Shown here: one piece after another, positions 59,671 through 64,000 of the stretch
Position numbering within the stretch: position 1 is the stretch's first letter
Layout of the letters: every line of letters starts with the position of its first letter
Assembly (NCBI RefSeq): GCF_003351225.1
Contig: NZ_QQSY01000007.1
Coordinates: 1-64,000, forward strand
Length of the DNA stretch: 64,000 bases
DNA from: Dyella solisilvae
GTDB lineage: Bacteria; Pseudomonadota; Gammaproteobacteria; Xanthomonadales; Rhodanobacteraceae
Reading direction: 5' to 3'
Position numbers and translations under genes: made by a program
Notes under the pieces: generated by a model
Database searches by the model: none
What the model was told of the DNA's origin: nothing
What the model saw: the letters and a program-made list of their open reading frames with translations, nothing else

Positions 59671-60849
59671 ATGATCGACATCATTCTGGTGTTGAACGCG
59701 GGTTCCTCGAGCATCAAGTTCAGGGTGTTCGAGGTGGGTGCAGGTATGAAGCTCGCGATGCGTGGCCAGGTGGACGGCCTGTATACCAAGGCCAGCTTCC
59801 GCGTGGTGGACCCGCAAGGGGAGGTCACTCGCACCGAGCTGCAGCCACCGGACGGCGGCGAACTGGGGCATGAGGGGGCCATCGCGCACATTGGCGATTT
59901 CCTGCGCGGTCATGGCGAAGGCTACAGCGTCGTCGCGGTGGGCCACCGGGTCGTGCATGGTGGCCAACATTTCACTTCCGCTGTTCTGGCGACCCCGGCA
60001 GTGGTCGACGAACTGGACAAACTTTCGCCGCTCGCGCCACTGCACCAGCCGCACAACCTGGCGCCCATCCGCATCATCCACCGGCGGCGTCCGGAGTTGC
60101 CGCAGGTGGCGTGCTTCGACACGGCGTTCCATCGGAACCAGCCGGAGGTTGCGCAGGCCTACGCACTGCCGGCGTCCATCACGGATCTGGGCGTACGGCG
60201 TTATGGGTTTCACGGGTTGTCGTACGAATACATCGCGAGCGTGCTCGCCGATTACTCCCCGGTCGCGGCCGCGGGGCGCACCGTGGTGGCGCATCTTGGC
60301 AATGGCGCCAGCATGTGCGCGATGGTCGGGGGGAGAAGCGTGGCCAGCACCATGGGCTTCACCGCAGTGGATGGGCTGCCGATGGGAACGCGCTGCGGCA
60401 ATCTGGACCCGGGCGTGATCCTGTATCTGATCGATGCGTTGGGCATGGACACCCGAGGCGTGGCCGACCTGATCTATCGGCAGTCCGGCCTGCTCGGCGT
60501 GTCCGGCGTGTCCAGCGATATGCGCGAATTGCTCCACAGCGACGACGCGAACGCGCGCGCCGCGGTCGACCTCTTCGTTTACCGGATCGCGAGGGAGCTG
60601 GGCTCACTGGTCGCCGCCATGGGCGGCATCGACGCGCTGGTATTCACCGCGGGCATCGGCGAGAACGCGTCAGCCGTTCGCAAGCGCGTGGCGTCGCTGG
60701 TCGGATGGTGTGGCCTCGATCTCGACGACGTCGCCAACGAGGCTGGCGGTCCGTGCATCAGCAAGCCGGGTAGCCGCGTCGGCGGGTGGGTCATACCGAC
60801 CGACGAAGAGTCGATGATCGCGCGCCAGACCATGGCGTTGATGGGCTAG
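59671..60849 (+). CDS. ackA: Acetate/propionate kinase
   Basis: A 392-aa acetokinase-family enzyme. Motifs are LVLNAGSSSIKF, AVGHRVVHGG, CFDTAFHRNQPEV, GFHGLSYEY, VVAHLGNGASMCAM, VDGLPMGTRCGNLDPGV and DALVFTAGIGENAS. All phosphate- and ATP-binding blocks are present. Acyl phosphate + ADP gives carboxylate + ATP in the cytosol. It follows pta by 4 bases; the two form an operon. Confidence 0.93.
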   Translation: MIDIILVLNAGSSSIKFRVFEVGAGMKLAMRGQVDGLYTKASFRVVDPQGEVTRTELQPPDGGELGHEGAIAHIGDFLRGHGEGYSVVAVGHRVVHGGQHFTSAVLATPAVVDELDKLSPLAPLHQPHNLAPIRIIHRRRPELPQVACFDTAFHRNQPEVAQAYALPASITDLGVRRYGFHGLSYEYIASVLADYSPVAAAGRTVVAHLGNGASMCAMVGGRSVASTMGFTAVDGLPMGTRCGNLDPGVILYLIDALGMDTRGVADLIYRQSGLLGVSGVSSDMRELLHSDDANARAAVDLFVYRIARELGSLVAAMGGIDALVFTAGIGENASAVRKRVASLVGWCGLDLDDVANEAGGPCISKPGSRVGGWVIPTDEESMIARQTMALMG

Positions 60850-60936
60850 GCAAGGAAAGGGTGCGCACGGGCGGCCATCGAAGGGACTCAGTTGGATCCG
60901 TCACGTCAGTCGCAGGCAGGCTAGAGGAGACATGTG

Positions 60937-61719
60937 ATGTCCAGTGAAACATCGCGACCGATCCTGAAGGGCGCCAAGGCGTTGGTCACCGGGATCGCCA
61001 ACGAGCACTCGATTGCCTACGGATGCGCCAAGGCCTTTCATGAACTGGGCGCCGAGTTGGCCATCACCTACTTGAACGACAAGGCGCGACCGCATGTCGA
61101 GCCGCTCGCCACCGAACTGCAGGCGCCACTGTTCCTGCCACTCGACGTGGCGCGGCCCGGCGAACTGGAAGCCGTGTTCGAGCGCATCGCGAGCGAGTGG
61201 GGAAAGCTGGACATCGTCGTGCACTCCATCGCCTGGGCGCCGAAAGCCGACCTCGAGGGCGGCCTGCTGCAATGCTCCAGCGAAGGATTCGGCGCGGCCA
61301 TGGACATCTCCTGCCACTCCTTCGTGCGCATGGCCCGATTGGCGGCGCCGCTGATGAAGGACGGCGGCACGCTGTTGACCATGAGCTACTACGGCGCTAA
61401 CAAGGTGGTGCCCAACTACAGCGTGATGGGTCCGGTAAAGGCCGCGCTCGAATCCTGCGCTCGCTACCTCGCCTACGAACTCGGGCACCTTGGCATCCGC
61501 GTGCATGCCGTGTCGCCCGGTCCGCTCAAGACGCGCGCCGCCAGCGGCCTCAAGGATTTTGACCTGCTGTTGAGCAAGGCGTCGCAACGCGCCCCGCTGG
61601 GCGAGCTGGTGGACATCATGGATGTCGGCTTCACCTGCGCGTTCCTGGCGACGCGGTACGCGCGACGCGTTTCCGGTGAGACGCTCTACATCGACGGCGG
61701 CGTGAACATCATGGCGTGA
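60937..61719 (+). CDS. fabI: Enoyl-ACP reductase (FabI-type)
   Basis: A 260-aa SDR with FabI features: GAKALVTGIANEHSIAYGCA (the NADH motif with an inserted stretch), DIVVHSIAWAPKADLEG, and the Tyr-x6-Lys catalytic pair in YSVMGPVKAALES. It ends ETLYIDGGVNIMA. Reduces enoyl-ACP in fatty acid synthesis; the extra gene linked to DUF3141-pta-ackA may be a second FabI, not the main one. AGGAGA precedes the ATG at 60937. Triclosan sensitivity is a family trait, not tested here. Confidence 0.9.
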   Translation: MSSETSRPILKGAKALVTGIANEHSIAYGCAKAFHELGAELAITYLNDKARPHVEPLATELQAPLFLPLDVARPGELEAVFERIASEWGKLDIVVHSIAWAPKADLEGGLLQCSSEGFGAAMDISCHSFVRMARLAAPLMKDGGTLLTMSYYGANKVVPNYSVMGPVKAALESCARYLAYELGHLGIRVHAVSPGPLKTRAASGLKDFDLLLSKASQRAPLGELVDIMDVGFTCAFLATRYARRVSGETLYIDGGVNIMA

Positions 61720-61762
61720 ACCCGCATTTGCCGAGAGCCAGTGTCCGGAGCCAGCCTGGCGC

Positions 61763-61804
61763 CCAAAACAAAACAGCGCCTGGCCGGTGACGGGCAAGCG
61801 CTGT
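61763..61804 (-). terminator. Intrinsic terminator downstream of the tRNA gene
   Basis: On the minus strand ACAGCGC (61804-61798) and GCGCTGT (61779-61773) pair over 7 bp, extended by three more pairs, and are followed by TTTTGTTTT. This is a textbook rho-independent terminator for the tRNA-Ala transcript. It lies between the fabI stop and the tRNA, which converge. Confidence 0.85.
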
Positions 61805-61819
61805 CAGGTCTGGAATGAT

Positions 61820-61895
<76 letters not shown>

Positions 61896-61948
61896 ACACG
61901 AGCCGCAAATATTACCAGCGGCTCGTGGCGTTCGCCAAGCCCCCGTCC

Positions 61949-63067
61949 TCAGGGCAGCAAGCGGGCCAAATCGTCTTGCAGCACGCCGCGCCGCCAGCCC
62001 TCGAGAAAGTCCGGCCACTGGGCCGTCACCACGTATTCCTCCAGCGCCTTGCGCGGGCACAGCAGGCCGGGGGGAAGGTCGAGTTCGCTGGCCCGCCGGT
62101 CGACGAGGTCCTTCATCGCCGCCAGCGCCTTTTTGGCCTCGCCCTGCGGTGTCTCCAGGATGCTCGCGGCGCCGCTGATTTCCTCCGCATCCAGCGGCCG
62201 GCGCAGCTGCTCGAACAGTTCCTCGCGCTGCGCCGAACGCAGTGCGCGCTGGCCGCGCGTGCGCTGATCCAACTCGCTGGCAGAGGCGGGGCGCTGCTGC
62301 ACGAGGCTCATCGCGGCGGCGTCCTCCAATAGCCACGGGCGCGGACGGTCGAGCGTGCGCGCGGCATGGTCTCGCCACAGCAGTACGCGGCGAAGCAGGG
62401 CGCGCTGTTCCGGTCGCCACTCGGCGGCGCCGCGGAAGCCACGCTGCGGTTGCGGGTCTCCCTCGCGATAACAGGCGCGCTGCTTGAGGCGCTCGCAGTC
62501 TTCCGCATGCCATGCGGTGCGGTCGCGTTGCTCCAGGCGTTCGGCCAGTTGTTCGTGGACGGTCTTGAGGTAGACCACGTCGAGCGTGGCATACGCACGC
62601 TGCGATGCGGTCAGCGGACGCTGCAGCCAGTCCGAGCGTGTCTCGCCCTTGTCCAGTTCCGCGCCGGCCAGTTCGGCCACCAATGCGCGATAGCTGATAC
62701 CCAGTCCCATGCCGACGAAGGCCGCGGCAATCTGAGTGTCGAACAGGCGTCGCGGTCCGTGGGGCAGCAGCGGCGACAGCGCTTCGAGGTCTTCGCTTGC
62801 GCTGTGCATCACGGTGACGGCATCGCCGTTGCCCAGCAGCGGCTGCAACGCATCGCCGATGGAAAACGCCAGTGGGTCGACCAGTGCATAGCGCCCATTC
62901 CAGCCAAGCTGGACAAGGGCTAGCTGGGGATAGAAGGTGTTCCGGCGCATGAACTCGGTGTCGAAGCCGAGCGCCGCGTTGGCGGGCAGCGTCGCCAGCC
63001 ATGCTTCGAGGGCGTCGCGATGTTCGATCCAGCTGGCGTCGGGAGCCGGGTTGGCGTGTGCTTGCAT
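61949..63067 (-). CDS. rnd: Ribonuclease D
   Basis: A 372-aa 3'-5' exonuclease for tRNA maturation. The DEDDy catalytic residues are in GFDTEFMRR (Asp, Glu), MHSASEDLEAL (Asp) and YATLDVVYL (Tyr, Asp). A C-terminal HRDC region (about 210-290, with WRDHAARTLDRPRPWLLED) matches the family. The start at 63067 has AGGA upstream and is preferred to 63106. It lies next to the tRNA gene, on the same strand and upstream of it. Confidence 0.92.
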   Translation of the reverse strand: MQAHANPAPDASWIEHRDALEAWLATLPANAALGFDTEFMRRNTFYPQLALVQLGWNGRYALVDPLAFSIGDALQPLLGNGDAVTVMHSASEDLEALSPLLPHGPRRLFDTQIAAAFVGMGLGISYRALVAELAGAELDKGETRSDWLQRPLTASQRAYATLDVVYLKTVHEQLAERLEQRDRTAWHAEDCERLKQRACYREGDPQPQRGFRGAAEWRPEQRALLRRVLLWRDHAARTLDRPRPWLLEDAAAMSLVQQRPASASELDQRTRGQRALRSAQREELFEQLRRPLDAEEISGAASILETPQGEAKKALAAMKDLVDRRASELDLPPGLLCPRKALEEYVVTAQWPDFLEGWRRGVLQDDLARLLP

Positions 63068-63174
63068 GCGTGTTCCTGGAGATGCCGGGGACGCGAGCTC
63101 GCGCATTGTCCTGACATCGGTTTGTGCCTATGGTTAGGCGCAGCACGATAACAGGCCGCCCAAGGACGCCCAAC

Positions 63175-64000
63175 ATGCCGAGCAAGGAAACCGTACGACG
63201 ACAGCGTGCCGTGGGTGGGACCCTTGGCGTCGTCGTGCTCGGCATGGCGTTGGTTTATCACTTCTTTCCGCGGGTCTTCCACGTCGAGCCGTCGGCGGTC
63301 ACCACCAAGCGCGCGATGAACCTCGGCCCGGTGACGAGTGGCGCCCCCAACCAGCGGTTGCCGTCTGCGCCGGCGTTGGCTGAAATCGACGCCGGTCCGC
63401 CGGTGACCCTGGCGCCCAGCGAAGTGATCGTGGCGCGACTGGGCAAGAAGAACGAGAACCTTCCCGAACAGCTCAGCGCCGACACGCCCGAGGTCGAGGC
63501 TTTGCTCACGCGCGCCAGCAAGGCGTTGCACGCCGGCCAGCTGGCCGGCGATGTCAACAGCGCCGCCGCATTGTTCGAGCTCGCCCTGAAGGACAAGCCG
63601 GACAGTCGTCGCGCTGCCGAGGGCCTGTTTGACGTTCGTCAGCGGCTCGTTGCCGAAATCAACCAGGACCTCGCGGTGGGCGATGCCGAGTCGGTCGGTG
63701 AGCTGCTGGAAGCGCTCAAGGGAATTCCTGATTCGACGGACGACGTGAATCAGCTGCTCGCCAAGCTGAAAACCCTGACGCAGGTGCGTCCGCTGCTGGC
63801 CAAGGCCGCGACTCTGTTGCAGCAGGGCAAGGTTGACCAGCCGGCGGGGGATAACGCGCTGGAGTTGTATCGGCAGGTGCAGCAGCTGGATCCGGACAAT
63901 GCGGTTGCTGCCCAGGGAGTTCTGCAGGTGCAGCGCGCGGTGCTCGATCGCGCGCTCGCCGCCGTTGCACAGAACGATTTCAAGGGGGCTGACCAGGCGC
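63175..64000 (+). CDS. Membrane-anchored hypothetical protein, partial (runs off the window)
   Basis: Only the first 275 codons are present. An N-terminal membrane helix (VGGTLGVVVLGMALVYHFF) is followed by a Pro-rich linker and helical repeats of TPR-like type (ALFELALKDKPDSRRAAEG, LYRQVQQLDPDNAVAAQGV). No catalytic domain is visible before the edge. Proteins with this front half sometimes carry a formylglycine-generating-type (FGE-sulfatase) C-terminus, but that is a guess. ATG 63175 has AAGGACG upstream; it is divergent from rnd. Confidence 0.6.
   Translation, partial: MPSKETVRRQRAVGGTLGVVVLGMALVYHFFPRVFHVEPSAVTTKRAMNLGPVTSGAPNQRLPSAPALAEIDAGPPVTLAPSEVIVARLGKKNENLPEQLSADTPEVEALLTRASKALHAGQLAGDVNSAAALFELALKDKPDSRRAAEGLFDVRQRLVAEINQDLAVGDAESVGELLEALKGIPDSTDDVNQLLAKLKTLTQVRPLLAKAATLLQQGKVDQPAGDNALELYRQVQQLDPDNAVAAQGVLQVQRAVLDRALAAVAQNDFKGADQA

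Overview
The window is a piece of a high-G+C gammaproteobacterial chromosome, most likely a Xanthomonadales member of the Rhodanobacteraceae type (Dyella, Luteibacter, Rhodanobacter or Frateuria-like). That placement is inferred from base composition, protein style and gene neighbourhoods; no marker gene was compared.

Layout. (a) 1-2.3 kb: an IS3-family element whose transposase is interrupted near position 67, then three small unassigned genes in DNA that looks less G+C-rich than the rest. (b) 2.6-5.5 kb: an SDR oxidoreductase, a TIGR04325-type methyltransferase and a JmjC/cupin-like protein. (c) 5.8-17.2 kb, plus strand: an exopolysaccharide (EPS) arm with export lipoprotein, chain-length protein, ParA/tyrosine-kinase-like protein, outer-membrane barrel, two exosortase-type alpha/beta hydrolases, GalE, a lyase-like secreted protein, a Wzx flippase and a FemAB-like acyltransferase. 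(d) 17.3-30.3 kb, minus strand: the converging EPS arm with three polysaccharide deacetylases, a formyltransferase-like protein, five glycosyltransferases, a CapK/PaaK-like AMP ligase and an O-antigen-ligase-like polymerase. (e) 30.3-45 kb, minus strand: a hybrid assembly line. The first enzyme is A-T-KS-AT-ACP-aminotransferase and the second is C-A-T-C-A(degenerate)-T. A second cupin-like protein lies upstream, and the second megasynthase ends 30 bp before the glycosyltransferases. (f) 45-53.2 kb: a secreted protein, a J-domain/BamE-like fusion, the initiating sugar-phosphate transferase, a 4'-phosphopantetheinyl transferase, a GMC oxidoreductase, and a UDP-sugar epimerase and dehydrogenase. 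(g) 53.9-64 kb: chromosomal housekeeping DNA with a decayed piuC, a Sel1-repeat gene, a DUF2076 gene, the DUF3141-pta-ackA-fabI cluster, tRNA-Ala(CGC), rnd and the start of one further gene.

How it fits together. UDP-sugars are made by GalE, the UDP-sugar dehydrogenase and the uronate epimerase. The polyprenyl sugar-phosphate transferase starts the repeat unit, glycosyltransferases extend it, and the acyl/formyl/deacetyl enzymes decorate it. Wzx, the polymerase, the chain-length protein, the export lipoprotein and the barrel then flip, polymerise and export it.

The main point of interest is that a complete-looking PKS-NRPS line, with its own PPTase and an integrated transaminase, sits head-to-tail with the EPS genes. 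By colinearity it would build a short Val-like + malonate chain, convert the beta-keto group to a beta-amine, and add a Gly-like residue. It ends in a condensation domain, a dead adenylation domain and a carrier domain, with no thioesterase. One hypothesis is that the product is transferred to the polysaccharide or to a lipid-linked intermediate. The sequence shows the architecture; the link to the polysaccharide is inference. All specificity codes were aligned by eye.
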